This document shows positions 23,961 to 37,643 of a stretch of 64,000 nt of DNA, piece by piece. Below the pieces are notes generated by a model. That model saw nothing but the letters and a program-made list of their open reading frames with translations. It had not been told where the DNA came from and ran no database searches. The stretch lies in contig CAWZYM010000331.1 of NCBI GenBank assembly GCA_963966185.1, forward strand, positions 791,001 to 855,000. Reading direction: 5' to 3'. This DNA is from Rhabditoides inermis (Eukaryota; Nematoda; Chromadorea; Rhabditida; Rhabditidae). The stretch's first letter is position 1. Each line of letters opens with the position of its first letter. The translations under genes were made by a program, and so were the position numbers.

Positions 23961-23992
23961 AAGTTTCGTGTGTTTAAAAAAACACGAAACTT
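23961..23992. repeat. Short perfect inverted repeat
   Basis: AAGTTTCGTGT and ACACGAAACTT form 11-nt perfect arms around a 10-nt A/T spacer. It lies in otherwise featureless intergenic DNA. Confidence 0.7.
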
Positions 23993-24132
23993 TTCGTGCT
24001 TGCTTCAAACACGTTTTTATTTCTCGATATATAGATTGCGCGACGAATAAATTAGGGTCACATGGTGTGGGAAACGAGAAGAAAAGAGAAGCTGCCTATC
24101 GTCAATGCATATCCCCCATCTCTCTCTCTCTT

Positions 24133-24177
<45 letters not shown>

Positions 24178-24975
24178 TCCATGTGCCCTTCATTCTCCGC
24201 CACAATCACTGGGGAATCTCTCTATCCCGTTATCACACACTCTTACATCTCTGGACATCTTATCACTCCTCGCATCTCTCTTGATCACTCACTCTCTCAC
24301 ACCCGGATTTGCATGTATCTCTGCATCCTCTCGATATCCCACACTATCTCGGATATTTCTCCCGCTCCCGCGCATACCATAATGGATTATGCGGCGTGTC
24401 TAGCGTAATTATTCCCATAACTATTTTCCGAGTACGGTCATTTCCCATTAACGGACTGGCGGACCGGGTGAGTGCATTAGTCTCTATTAGTCATGCGCAG
24501 CATTTCTCGCATTTCTCACTTTGTCGGGACTCTCTTGTCTCTTTCTCGATCTCCCTAATTCTGACCAACATTCACACTACACACATGTTAGGGATTCACA
24601 ATACTTCATTATCGTGTGTACTTATGCAGATATTTTCGGATTTTTTTTACCTGGCTTCATTGACGCAAGAAAAGCAAGGAAGCAACAGAGATGAGCCATC
24701 GGAAGGTTCACCTAGCGATAACTTGACTTTTTCTCGGTTTAAACTTCTGTGATTCTCGGTTCTCAGTATCTCTATCACTATCCTCTCTCAAGGAAGCAAT
24801 TCCATTGCTAGACTGAATATTGAATCTCTTAGTCATTCATCTATGAATTTCTAACTCGCAATGCAAAACTGTGCGGCACGTGCAGTCTGCAGTTTGTAAA
24901 CGGTATCTCAATTGTGTCATCAAAATTTGAAGATACATCATACATCAGAAATTTGTAGAATTACTACTTGCGACC

Positions 24976-25040
<65 letters not shown>

Positions 25041-25054
25041 TAGAGATAGAGAGA

Positions 25055-25110
<56 letters not shown>

Positions 25111-25747
25111 AAGGGAGAGGAATAGAGACGCTCACTTTCCGATAGCATCTTCCATTACCAGTCACACCTCTGATAAAAATCAAAACAATCAAGGCCGCTA
25201 TACTCACGTTCAAAGTTGCTGGCCGAAATGGTTCCTTTTATTGATTACTTTATTACAAAATTACATAAAGAATATCCATTTCTCTCTCGTCGGCGGGATA
25301 AATGGATCACGAGAGCGCGCGTTTTCACAATTCTCATTTTCATTTTTCACAGCAATTCTCATTTACCGCAAATTTCCGCTCGATTTCCACAGTTTTTGAA
25401 CACTGCGTACCACTCTGCAACCAGTTGCGACGCGCTAAATTACATTTGTTTTGTAAATATTATTATATTGTTGTTGTTGCACATTGTAGACAATATAATT
25501 AGGTCACTAGGAGCGTAGACACCTAGCTTTGTTGTATCCTTGGAAGGCCGGATTTTGCGTTCCAGAATTTCTAATACATTTCACAAACTAGTTAGTTCAA
25601 TAATTTACTCCTAGATGTCTACCGTGCATTTCAATCGTTTCCGGCACTACATCCTATTCAAATGGTTGAAGACGTTTTATTTGTCGTGGATGTGTTGCAA
25701 GTCTGCAAACTCAACGTCTACGGTCACCTATCTCCACGTCTACATCC

Positions 25748-25796
<49 letters not shown>

Positions 25797-26042
25797 AATA
25801 TCTCTGTTTCTCCCTTCCTCTCTCTCTCTCTCTTCTCTCTCTCCCTCTTTCTCTCTTTCCCTCTCTCTTCCTCCCTCCTTTCTTTCCTTCTCTCCTCCTC
25901 TCTTCCTCTCTCTTTCCCACTTCTCGCTCTCACCATCCCTTTCAACTCACATCTGCACAATATTTACTGTTCTCTCCGGTAGATATACATCTATGTAGTA
26001 TCCTGCCTCCAAACACAATCATTCGGCTCCCTCTCTCACACC

Positions 26043-26096
<54 letters not shown>

Positions 26097-26281
26097 CCGC
26101 ACACGTGAGCCCAGTCATTGAAAGATTGCGTGTGTGAAACCCATTGTAGTTTCGAGAATGTGCACAATATCATATTCACAATAGAATGTGAGAGAGAGTT
26201 TCACAAGTTGCTGCAAACGCACGTCCTTACACGATTTGGAGATGCGCTACGCTCGAGTAACCTTGTTGTTTGATGCTGAGG

Positions 26282-26349
<68 letters not shown>

Positions 26350-26487
26350 CCCTTTCTCTCTCTCTCCTTCTCACACTCTCCCTCTCTCAGTCTTTACGTA
26401 ATTTCGTTGTGAGCATGGTGATTTTTCGAATATATGCTCGTCATTCGAAATAACCGTATTAGTATTAGCCTCTCATCGCCAATACGC

Positions 26488-26532
<45 letters not shown>

Positions 26533-27127
26533 ACTCACTCACTTTCGCCCCATCTCAGTTTTTTTTCTCAGCTTCAGCGCTTTGATTCCCATATTTCAAA
26601 TTCGCCGATAGGAGCAATTTTATGGATCTGCGTGCATCTGTTTTCCTTTAAGCGCTGTATTTTTATTGGTAGTCTTTTTCAATACATGTACTCGCTGATT
26701 TATTCCATTGTTATTCGCTACATGCCTCACACAAAATTGCATTCCTTTTTGTTCGCAAAGCACTACTGCTTATTAATAACTACACGATACTATTTTTACC
26801 CGAAAGAATGAGCGTTTATTATCGTGCGAATGAATCTCCTTTCTCCTTTCGCGGCAATAGTCACGTGGCACTGGAATGGTTCATTGAAAATGCGGGAGTG
26901 AGTACACTACACAGGTCTCACCCCCCCCCCCTCTCTCCCTCTCCCCCTCTTTCTCTTTCTCTCTCTCCCTCTCCCCCCATCTCTCCACCTTTTATGGTTC
27001 ATGTTGTTCGCGTGTTCGCCTCCGGACAATTGGCAGTTCGTGGAATGTCCTCTCTTCGTTTCGCCAGTGCATAGTCCCTATCCCTATGTGTAGCCGGACA
27101 CGTTTTCAAATGATCAAATGACACCTT

Positions 27128-27401
27128 TTAAAGAAGAACTCCGGGGAAAATAGGAATGCCGGTCAATAGGGGCAAAATGATACTTCGGAACACGATTCTG
27201 GCAATAGAAATTCTGAGAAGCTTCGAAAAGTTACGTTTTTGAATTATTAGTTACGATTCCTCTGTCCAAATAGCCTAATTGGGCGAGGGCGGAGCCTCAC
27301 TCTGCTTCCCGCCGCTGCCACCCGCGGATTCCCGCCAAAATCTGGTTCCGGGCGCGCTAATGTTTTGGGCGGGTGAGTCTTTCCCCGGAGTTCTTCTTTA
27401 A
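27128..27401. mobile_element. TTAA-flanked MITE
   Basis: A 266 bp element is bounded on both sides by TTAA. Its terminal inverted repeats are AGAAGAACTCCGGGGAAA on the left and the exact reverse complement on the right. The interior is non-coding and has a GC-rich patch. A TTAA duplication is the hallmark of piggyBac-type transposition, though the terminal sequence differs from the classical piggyBac CCC start, so the superfamily assignment is inferred. Confidence 0.75.
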
Positions 27402-27683
27402 CTGTATTATGACTGTTTTTATAAGTTATACTCCAACCATGGCTTCAGACATTTTTGTTTGTAGTTTCTTTCGTTGTGTCTTCCGCCGTTTTTTTCCGCA
27501 GATGTTTGTTCTAAAGCTGATTTTTTGCTGTACATAGTCTGGTGGCATGATTTCTGATTCATGCTTGAATATGCAGGAACACTGTGTGTGTGTTTCCATT
27601 TCAGTTTCATGAGTGTGCTTTGGAATACGTGAGAGTGAGTAAGGACCCTCATGTCTCAGGATCTCTGTCTTGAACCTAGGATC

Positions 27684-27733
<50 letters not shown>

Positions 27734-28056
27734 ATGCTATGTGTTATTCATGTTTCCTTATCAACTCACCAATGCAATAGAATATAACATATAATACAGA
27801 CATGCGGAACAAGTTTGTTTACTACGACACATTCTTGGGTCAACATGATTTACATGATTCTAGAACGAGCTATGTATTTGGTTTATTATTAGATCGCAGA
27901 ATAGCTATAGACTGCGTCAGATATTTTCTGGTCTACCTCGTTTACAGATACGGTTCTCTAACCGTCAACCTATTTGGTGTTGCGCGCCACTGATTGCCCC
28001 AAACTGACTCTTCGATCCTCTGATCTATCCCATAGCGCGCGACTTATCGTATAGAA

Positions 28057-28057
<1 letters not shown>

Positions 28058-28089
<32 letters not shown>

Positions 28090-28399
28090 GATTACTTGAA
28101 TGCTCCTTCAGCTTGCAAGCGCGGAGCCCATCTTTCGCCACAGTGAACGGTCTCGAGCTGCAGTTGCCCACTGCTTGTAGTCGTTCCTGCGCCTATAGAA
28201 CAGCTTTTGTATTATTGCGGACAGAATCTGCCCAGCGGGTTGGCGGCCGTCCGGGTTCTCGAGGGACGTTGCGCGGCCTCCAATCGGTAGTCGCCCGTGT
28301 CCATCGCCCGTCCGTCCTCCTTTGTATGTGTCCGGCCCATCTATGTTTGCTGCGCGCCATGTAGGAGGTTGGGTTGGTCAACGCCGATCTTGCCCGCAT
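28058..28399 (-). mobile_element. 3' remnant of a LINE (non-LTR retrotransposon)
   Basis: On -, 28399-28193 encodes a typical C-terminal reverse-transcriptase tail: ARSKHRWAGHIQRR, RWTRATTDWRPRNVP and GRPPTRWADS. After a frameshift the next block reads QWATAARDRSLWRKM. The element then ends in an (AAGT)n tail (ACTT repeats on + at about 28058-28090), as expected at the 3' end of a LINE. It is 5'-truncated and frameshifted, hence dead. Confidence 0.8.
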
Positions 28400-28741
28400 G
28401 TTATTGTATAGAACTATATATTATTCCCTACATATTAGTTGTAGCATCTTTCACTTTATGCAATTTCCAGTGATCATATCTTCCTTATCATCGCTCACAC
28501 GCATTTGTATATTATTCCTCATGCTAAAAGGTTTCCTCCGTATTTGTGTTTATTGGAACACTAGCTGTTCAAAGATTCATCGAAAACGTCATAATAAATC
28601 CGATCTTCTTTCTTTTTTTTTTCTTTCAGACACCCTTGCTAATATTCCAATTGATCCAATATCTCTCTACTAATCTGACCACTTTCCTTCTTCTCGATCG
28701 CTTTGTTCTCTCTTCCCCCTAGTTCTCTCTCTTTCCCCCTA

Positions 28742-28788
<47 letters not shown>

Positions 28789-29155
28789 CATACTTGGTCT
28801 CGTCGGCCATCCGCGTGACTCTCGATTTCAGCTAATTTCAGTCGAGGCGAGCCACTCTCCGAAAATTCGGGCGTGAATGTCGTTTGTGAAACGGTTTGAA
28901 TCGCGTCTCTTCTCACTGCGATTAAATCATTCGGACCGTTTGACTCAACCCAGCCAGCCTCTTTTTTTGCCTCTCTGTGAAGGACAAAGGCTCTCTCCCT
29001 CTTCCTCTCTGTATCTCTGCCTCTCTCTCTCTCTGCCTCTCTCTCTCTATCTCAGCACATTAACCGCGTCTGGCATATCTTCCATATCCCCGAGGTCATA
29101 TTTCGTGTCTGTCGACCATCTTCAATTTCTTCGCGCATGTCGTCGCTTCGTCATT

Positions 29156-29248
29156 CCTCCCTCCCTCCCTCCCTCCCTCCCTCCCTCCCTCCCTCCCTCC
29201 CTCCCTCCCTCCCTCCCTCCCTCCCTCCCTCCCTCCCTCCCTCCCTCT
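29156..29248. repeat. (TCCC)n tetranucleotide array
   Basis: About 23 tandem CCCT/TCCC units with no interruption. The complementary strand is (GGGA)n and could form G-quadruplex-like structure. Confidence 0.95.
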
Positions 29249-29718
29249 CTACGATTTTTTTAGATTCATTCCCATTTCACTCCATGACTTCATACGAGTT
29301 TTTTTCTTTGTTTATGTGTTCTCTTTTAGTAACACTGTTTGAACGAAACCGTATAAAATCCCCTTACTCTGCATAGTTATACTCTTTTGACTATTTATAC
29401 TATTTTGAAGTGCTTCTATCTATATTTGTGGGAGTAGATATGCATAATTCGTCACCCTATACTCCTTATACCTAGACATGCCTCATTTGCATAGGGGTGT
29501 AAGTCGAGACGGGATCGTCTCACCACAACACAACTCGAATCTCTGTCTGCATTTCTTTTTTTTCTCTCCTTTTTACTCTGTTGCTCTAATGAAACAAGGC
29601 CACACGTCCTCTTTTACCTTTCACTTTCCACACACCACACTCACATGCCAGCCTTATCTCACTATCAACCGGTGCGGTAGTTGCAGTGTGTAATCAGTTA
29701 TCAGTGTTGATGCGCCGC

Positions 29719-29809
<91 letters not shown>

Positions 29810-29996
29810 CCATATGCATTGCTTTACGTCACACCTCCGCCGGCGTCGCCAATTTCGTATTTTTTTACTCCATTTTTTTTTTTGCTTTTTCGTGCACAAT
29901 AGTTTTGAAGCAATAAAGCACCTCTGCTTAAACCAATCAAAAGTAAAACATAGTTATGTGGGAACTGCTGTCACGCGGCGGTATAGTAGTTCTTTC

Positions 29997-30047
<51 letters not shown>

Positions 30048-30706
30048 TCCCCTCCTTTTTTTCCAGAAAAAATACTAGGGTAGTAGTGCAGACTGCGTGA
30101 GAGCTGTTCGTCTGCCGTGCGTTTTTTCTTCTTGTTTTCCTTTTATCTGAGTCGTCTTCCTTTTTTACGGAGTTTTGCTCTGCTTTTTTAAACTCACTGC
30201 GTTGACAAAAAATTCATCTGCATACATGCATGGTTACTAACATAATATGATGTATGTATATTTATTTAATATTTCTCTGGATGTGGAACGCTGTGACAAC
30301 CGTCTTCAAAACGCCCTCAACTTACAGAGTATGAATATTTAGGTGAGATTCCCAAAAAAATTCATTTGCATACATGAGGATGTTGTCGCCCTGAAGCTGT
30401 TGTTTCGTGGCTGCCCTCGGATGCACTCGCGCCTTCACTCCTAGTTTGCGCCAAGTGGAAACGGAACACGTCAGCTAGTGCACACACTCTGCCCCACTCT
30501 CTTCTCTGACTCGAGCAGCGGAACATTTTATGCACATCCACATTGCGGCCATATATGCGCCTAATGCTTCCTCTCTCTTATTTGTCGGCCGGCGCCAAAA
30601 CATGCCTAGAGTGGTTGCCATCTCTCCCTCGCTCCCTCTTCTTCATTCTTGCTACTCCCATTCTTCCCTGTTGCATAGTGTTTCATATTATTGCTATCAG
30701 GTCCAG

Positions 30707-30756
<50 letters not shown>

Positions 30757-30868
30757 CTTCAAAGAGGGAGGAACCCTTACGAACTGTGCGTGGCGTCGAA
30801 TTTCAATTCCTTCATATGGGGCCAGGTATTTACTCGGTATGCCGAGGGGCCTGCAGTCTTTTGTGATC

Positions 30869-30915
<47 letters not shown>

Positions 30916-32498
30916 GCTCTCTCTCTTCCTCTCTTTACTCCTTTGTTTTCCGATGCTTGAAACACACACGCGTGGTAAATAAGATGGAGTCGCATCGCGG
31001 ACCATATACTCTCTCTCTCCTTCTTTACCTCATTGACTTGTGAGCCGGTGACTCATCTTCCACCCTCTCTCCCATTTCAATGAAAGTTCTTGAAACAATG
31101 AATAATGCCTGGGTCCAGTGACTCTCATACTTCCTTCTACCGAAACCCACGTCCTTTATATTCTTACTTCCTCACTACTTGCTTTTTCATGCTAGTTACC
31201 TGGAAGGATCACTTCCTCCCCTTCTTCCCTCTTCTCCCTCCTCCTTTCTTTATTCCTCTTAGCAGAAACAGCAGCTCACCAGTGTTTTATCCTGGATTAT
31301 CACATATAGAGGCAGATGCGAGAAGAGAAGTAAGGAGGACGGGGGAAGGGGGGGAGGAGCATTCCATCCCTGCCATCCGCTCACTCGGCTCACCTTCGCA
31401 CACTACTCACTAACTGCTGCTTACCAGTTACCAGCTATTCGAGTAGTTTGAATGCGACGCGGCATGTTGGTTGCAAGTCAGAAGCCCAGCACGCTCAGTG
31501 GTCTTCTCTGTCCATTACCTCTCCTTCTATTGCTTGCCGAAGCGTGACCGGCACTCCTTCCAACCGTTCCTCCTCCTCTTTCCTGGTTGCTCACACAACC
31601 AATGGTTATCCAGCCGCTTCCAAACGACCGAACACGTCTGGTCTAGTCCTTTCTCCTCCGCCTCGGGACAAGCCGCCATTTATATTTCCTTTGATTGAAT
31701 TTATTCATATATTGTGTACATACATATCTCCCCTTTTCCGGATGTGTGTGTGCAAAACAGATTGTTCTCACACATGGTGCCACACGCAGAGCCATGTTTC
31801 AGATGAGAAAGGGGAGAGAGAGAGGGAGAGAGGGAGGGAGAGAGGGAGGGAGAGGAAGAGAGAGAGAGGGAAAGAGACAGTGAGAATCGTGCTAATGCGC
31901 TTTCACAGACCACCCCACTAACCGTCTACGTATTTGCATGTTATTCCGTTTTCTTCATTTTCTGCGTGTATGCAATAACTTTCAATCATCATTCGATCAC
32001 TCTCTGAGATCGAAAAGATGCCGTAGACGCTAATGCTTCGGTTGGCAAGTTGCTTCCTCTAGCTCTATTGCTCTGCTTCTCCAATTTTCGCTCTCTCTCA
32101 ATATCTTTCTGCACTCCCTCCGTGCACTTTCCAACCACAGTTTTGATGCGTTTTTTTCCGGTTTGCACTATGCATATCCCATATAGGCGAGCGAGAGAGA
32201 TGATAGGCTGATTAACAATAAGAACTAATCCTCTTACCCTCCCTTCCCTCCCCCTCCCCACTCTCTCTCCCTATCCTCATGTGTTGTTTCCCCAACGTGT
32301 GTTGTTTCCCCAACTCTTGCATAATTTTTGCATGTGTGTGTGTGTGTTTGTTTGTCTTCCGCGAGGTGTATTGTTTCTCATTTTCTCCTCGTTGTTTCCT
32401 CATATGTGTACCTCTCCTCGTTGCTGAACTGTGTTTCTCCCAGCGCGTGCCCTCGTGGTGTACCGTTCGCAATAGTCAGGATATAGCGATAGTGGATG

Positions 32499-32530
<32 letters not shown>
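32499..32530 (+). repeat. (GATT)n array just upstream of the GPCR start
   Basis: Seven tandem GATT units end a few nucleotides before a CTTGCAG acceptor at 32541-32543, which precedes the GPCR ATG at 32569. Confidence 0.9.
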
Positions 32531-32568
32531 CCTCTCCTTGCAGATAGTGGATTCACTCGCGTCGTCGA

Positions 32569-33382
32569 ATGGAGGCGTGGGTGGGCGCGACGTACTGTGT
32601 CACAGTGGCGGCTGGGGTCGCCGGCAACCTGTGGGTCATCGGAAACGTCCTCAGAAGCCGACGACCCAAGAACAACATGCAGCATAGAAGCGCCAGCGAC
32701 CGGCTCAGGTCAGTCTGTGTCCGTACTCGAGTAGCTTTCGAAACCTCTAATGACAAAACGCTGTTTCGATATTGTTTTCAAAAGTTTCGATTAGACTGAT
32801 AGCGTTGCATTGTTTGTGTGTAGTCTGTATGGCATCTGATTAGCATGTGCTGGCTGATAAGATCGTGTTGATTTGACACGACCACGTGATCATCAATATG
32901 ATAGTTTATCCTGCCTCGTCGCTGCTGATAACTTTCAGCTGATCACCGCTGCTACCTACCACGTTAGTCACTAATATGAGGGTGTTGTGATGCTTCCCAG
33001 GTCTCACTTCTTTGATCGAAACCTGTAATAACGAATAACGTCTGAAAAGCGCAGAATTCCGAAAATTGCGAAAACCACATAATTGTTGTCCAGCTTTTGT
33101 CATTGCAAGTTACAGACGAGATAACTCAGCATTAAAATAACATCTCACAATCATCTCACAGCTCACTCACTACTATAGATCGAGATTCAAAACCAAAACT
33201 CGGAGGAGAACGCAGAGCTTAGACTCTCTGAGTTCGCTCAATGTCTCTCATTCTCTCACTCTCACACAAAAAACACATGCATACCTAATTTCTATGAGTT
33301 ATGTGAAATAATACCACATTCTGACTCATCGAGGGAGTGGAGAGAAAGAAATATAAGGTAAAGAGAAAGACAAAAGAAATGT

Positions 33383-33476
<94 letters not shown>

Positions 33477-34984
33477 AGAGAGAGAGAGAGACTCTTTTCA
33501 GGAGCTACATTGCCGTTCTCGCCGTCATAGATCTGACAGTGTTGATGGTCCTTCTGGTCAGGGCACTCTACCTCTGGCTTCCACAATTGCAACTCGGTGA
33601 GTACGCAATTTGAATAACTTGTTGGAAAACATCACTCATAGAGAATGTTAAGTCTACTGCAATTTCAATTTAGCCGAAAACGAGAGACAAGACAAAATCT
33701 TGGATTATAAAAAAAGACTGTATTACATATTGAGAAACTAACCATTCCCAAGTGTCTCTCCTTCTTGCAATCAGTGAGCGGAGGCAAATTTCTGGCCTCT
33801 GAACTCGCGCCCCTGATTTCACCCCGCTTGTTTACCCATGACGAGTCCCGCTGAAAATGAACGACCTCAACGGAAACACACCAATGCATTAGAAATAGGG
33901 ATGCACTTGAATCTGGAAATCGGGATCCGTTAAGGTGCAAATAGAAAGCACCAGCACCAGTAACCTCCGGAAACCAGAGGAACCAAAGGAACCAGAAGAA
34001 CCAGGGGAACCAGGGGGACCAGGGCAACCAAAGGAACCAAAGGAACCAGGAACCAGGAACCAGGAACCATTGCAGACAACGTGTCGTGTCGGGCGATGTT
34101 CATCCTGGAGAGGGCTGTCAAGCTGGCCTCGCTCACTTGTATCTCCTGTATCTCCCTCGAGCGATACATCACCATTAGGAAGCCCTTCTGCAGCTCGGTA
34201 TGTGTTTTGTTCCGTTTAATTTTTTTTCATGTTTAGTCATCATGGTCTCACTGAGCGAACGTTTAAAGATTCCATCACATCACTTTAATTCATAAGTATG
34301 AGCTTCCGTAGTTTTCTGGTCACTTTTTGTAGGCGTTGTCGGACAGATTTGGCGCTTTACAATTTTCGCGACTGGCTAAAAGAAGATTTTTAGGATTCTA
34401 GGATCAAGCTGGTTCCAGCTTACGCTAACATTTTCGTCACTGCTTTTTTCGTTCAGCCGTGTGATGACTTTTGGCTTTTAGGGGCAACAAAGAAAGAGAT
34501 TAGAAGAGAGAGAGAGAGAGAGACGAGCACTATTCACAACGGATTATCTCTAATTACGCGCGAGACTTTTGGCTTCTTCTAGAGTCACGAGATGTACTGA
34601 CAATCCTAGAATACACTAGTATGAAAGTCTATGTCCTGTCTACTATGTTCAACACAATGTGGTCACATGCCAGAGTACTTATCCTCAATGTTTACCTCTC
34701 ATGTCTCTATTCAGGTGCGGAAACGGTTCGTGCAACTGACGCCGCTGGTTGCCGCGGGCATTCTAACCGCCACCCTCTCACTCCTGCTACTACAGGTAAG
34801 GAGAGGGTAGTGGCAAACAAAGAGAGATTATACGAAAACTTTCATGAAGAAACATGATGTGCGGGGCATTTAGCATGCGTATGCGTGGCTTATCTTGTTT
34901 TCTCCGATTGCAAATTATCGTTTTTGTGTTCATGTGTTTGTGCATGAAGATGAAGATGCATCATCTCTCCCTCTTCATCCCTCC

Positions 34985-35016
<32 letters not shown>

Positions 35017-35925
35017 TCCCCCTCCCTCTCCCTCACACGATCCCTGAATCCTAGAGTTGTTTGTATCGCCGGTTTACGTTTCCCAGCCCCATCAATGCAA
35101 TTTAGCATATTAATCCATCACTTATGCGTGTTTGTGTTTACGAAGGAAGTCAAAAGATGCAACGGAGCAATTTTGTTATGTGGCTTAGTGGCTACAATCC
35201 ATGAACAAGAATCGAAAGAGGCCTTATGTCTGTTCTTTGAAATGCTACATTTTGAAAGGAAAAATTGTTTCAGTCGAATATCTTGTGTAGTTTCATTTGT
35301 CATCTCATCTGATTTTTATCTCTCACTAGGCTCTTTTCTGTCCTTCTCCATCTCTTCTTCAGAGATTAGCATTAGGGATGTGACACACATTAATCTACGG
35401 TCTAAAATCGCCTGATTTACTTATCACTTAGCAGATAGCAGATCTACGCATTTTGCCTACATAGCCTACGCGTTTGAGTTTTTAAGTTATTGGGTTACTG
35501 CAATCCGCGGTGACATAGATGAACGGAAAGAGCATGGCCATTACACGATTACAAGAACACGATACATAAATCATGAAACGTTTCCCTACTTGCATTGATA
35601 TCGGTGTTATTTAGTTATTCACCATAGAAAACAGTGTCGTGTGTCGCACACCCACACACACACATTGTTTTGCCGCGAACACCCAAGCTTGAGAGAACGG
35701 CTCGAGGGGTAACATGTGTAAACACGTAAACAACAACGCGTGAGAGAGAGGGGATAACGTGTAAACAAGAACGTAAACAAGTAAACAAGTAAACAACTTC
35801 AGGCGAGTGCGGTGGTCGTGTCGTCGGATGGAGCGAACTGTGTGCTGGCGCCGCGCGGTCGAATCTGGCCCCGATTCGCCAGCTACTTCATCGCATTCGC
35901 ATTCATCGCGCATTTGATAGCGGTG

Positions 35926-35968
<43 letters not shown>

Positions 35969-37568
35969 CTCTCTCTCTCTCTCGCTCTCTCTCTCTCTCG
36001 CTCTCTCTCTCTCTCTCGCTCTCTCTCTCTCTCGCTCTCTCTCTCTCTCTCATTCTCTCTCTCTCGCATTCACTTACTTACGTACGTCGGTACGTAAATA
36101 TGAGCGCGTTCCAGTCATCCGTTTCGTCGTCAGCAGCTTCGTATTTCCTTGACACGCTTAGGTACTTACTGACGCGACAGTGATAGCAGGAACTCAATAT
36201 GCAATTTTTATTTAAGAACGTACTTATTCAATCGGAGATGAGTCGATCCCTTTTATTTCCATCTATTTCAGGTCTCGCTAAACTACGGTCAAATCGTCCG
36301 ACACGTTCGCAGAAAATTCTGGAAGCGAAAAGCGAGGGGTGAGTATCTATATTTTATATGTGCAGTTTTCGTTTGAAACAAATAATTTTCACTTAGCCAG
36401 GCTCATCCGTACATACATCTATACAATTTCTTCATTTTCAATTTCAAGGGATCAAACATACTCATTTGCGTGCAACTTCCGGAGTCGAATCAGCATATTA
36501 GACATTAGACGCTTCCGCCTTTCGGTCGTTCTATATTTACTGACATACAAATGTAACATGTGTGAATGTCACTCCGTACACAACTAAAGTGTCCTGATTA
36601 TAACACTTATTCACAGCGGAATGAAAAGGCTATCGCACAAATATAGAAGCTCTTCCTAATGTGCATGTACTAGTACGAAACTCTTCCTAATGTACATATA
36701 TCTAATGCATTTAACGAAAACCATGAAGGGTACGATGGCAGCTTTGAACTAGGACTATTTAAGATAGTCACAGCTAATCAGAATCATATCAGTCCAATAG
36801 TCTTTTCTCTGTCCGGAGAGAGAGCAGGCGTTGAGGACGTTGATGACGTGAACATGACATGTCGGATAATTGATTGAATGTTTGAACACCACTCCCCTTG
36901 CAGCGTCGACGCACCGTCAGGAGTCGCTGGTGTCCGAGCCGCGGTACATGCGCGAGATGACGTCAGCCATCGTGCGCGTGGGCCTCTTCCACGTGCTGTG
37001 CTGGCTGCCCATCTGCATCCTTCAACTCGCGCCCGACCCCACCCTCCTGTCCGCACTCACCGCCTCTCTACGACCATTCGACAACTTCACCGACTTCAGG
37101 TAAGGGTTTACATGTTTACATGTTTGTTTACTTTGTTTATTTGTTTGTGTACCTGTTTATTTGTTTGATTACTTGTTTACTTGTTTGTTTACTTATTTAC
37201 ATGTTTACTTTCAGCTGGATGCAATGGCTGGCGGCAGTGGCGTCGTGGCTTTCGTTTGCCAACGCGGCTGGTGACTGGATATTCTACGCGGTGCTCAACA
37301 GAGATCTCAGGAATCTCATTAGGTGAAATTTTCAGAATGTCTTTTTTACACACGACTTCCGTGTTTAAAAATTTTACGTGCATTATATGTATTTTCCTAA
37401 TCGGAACCTATACTTTTCACCTACAGTTTCTTCAACTAAGGAATCATAAGACATTCTAAGGCGGCGAACATCGACATCTATTATATAACTGATAGCGCGT
37501 GGCTTTCTCGTGACTTTTGCGCACATCGCATTCTTCTTATTCTTCTCTCTTTCAATCTCTCTCTCCTT

Positions 37569-37609
<41 letters not shown>

Positions 37610-37610
37610 C

Positions 37611-37643
<33 letters not shown>

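Larger units (their letters stand above)
22752..32568. other. Gene desert rich in microsatellites
   Basis: No multi-exon gene could be assembled on either strand. Contents are a short perfect hairpin (23961-23992), a TTAA-flanked MITE (27128-27401), a LINE 3' remnant (28058-28399), a long (TCCC)n array (29156-29248) and at least a dozen CT/GA arrays (24116-24180, 24980-25110, 25746-25870, 26046-26094, 26284-26350, 26492-26530, 27683-27731, 28740-28790, 29720-29804, 30000-30045, 30709-30752, 30872-30920). Long open frames over these arrays encode only Ser/Leu or Arg/Glu runs and are not genes. Confidence 0.55.

Noticed and set aside
33930..34219. Pro/Glu/Gly-rich and Val/Pro/Leu frames
   Set aside because: Produced by the GGAACCA minisatellite in a GPCR intron; the GPCR exon at 34076 uses another frame.
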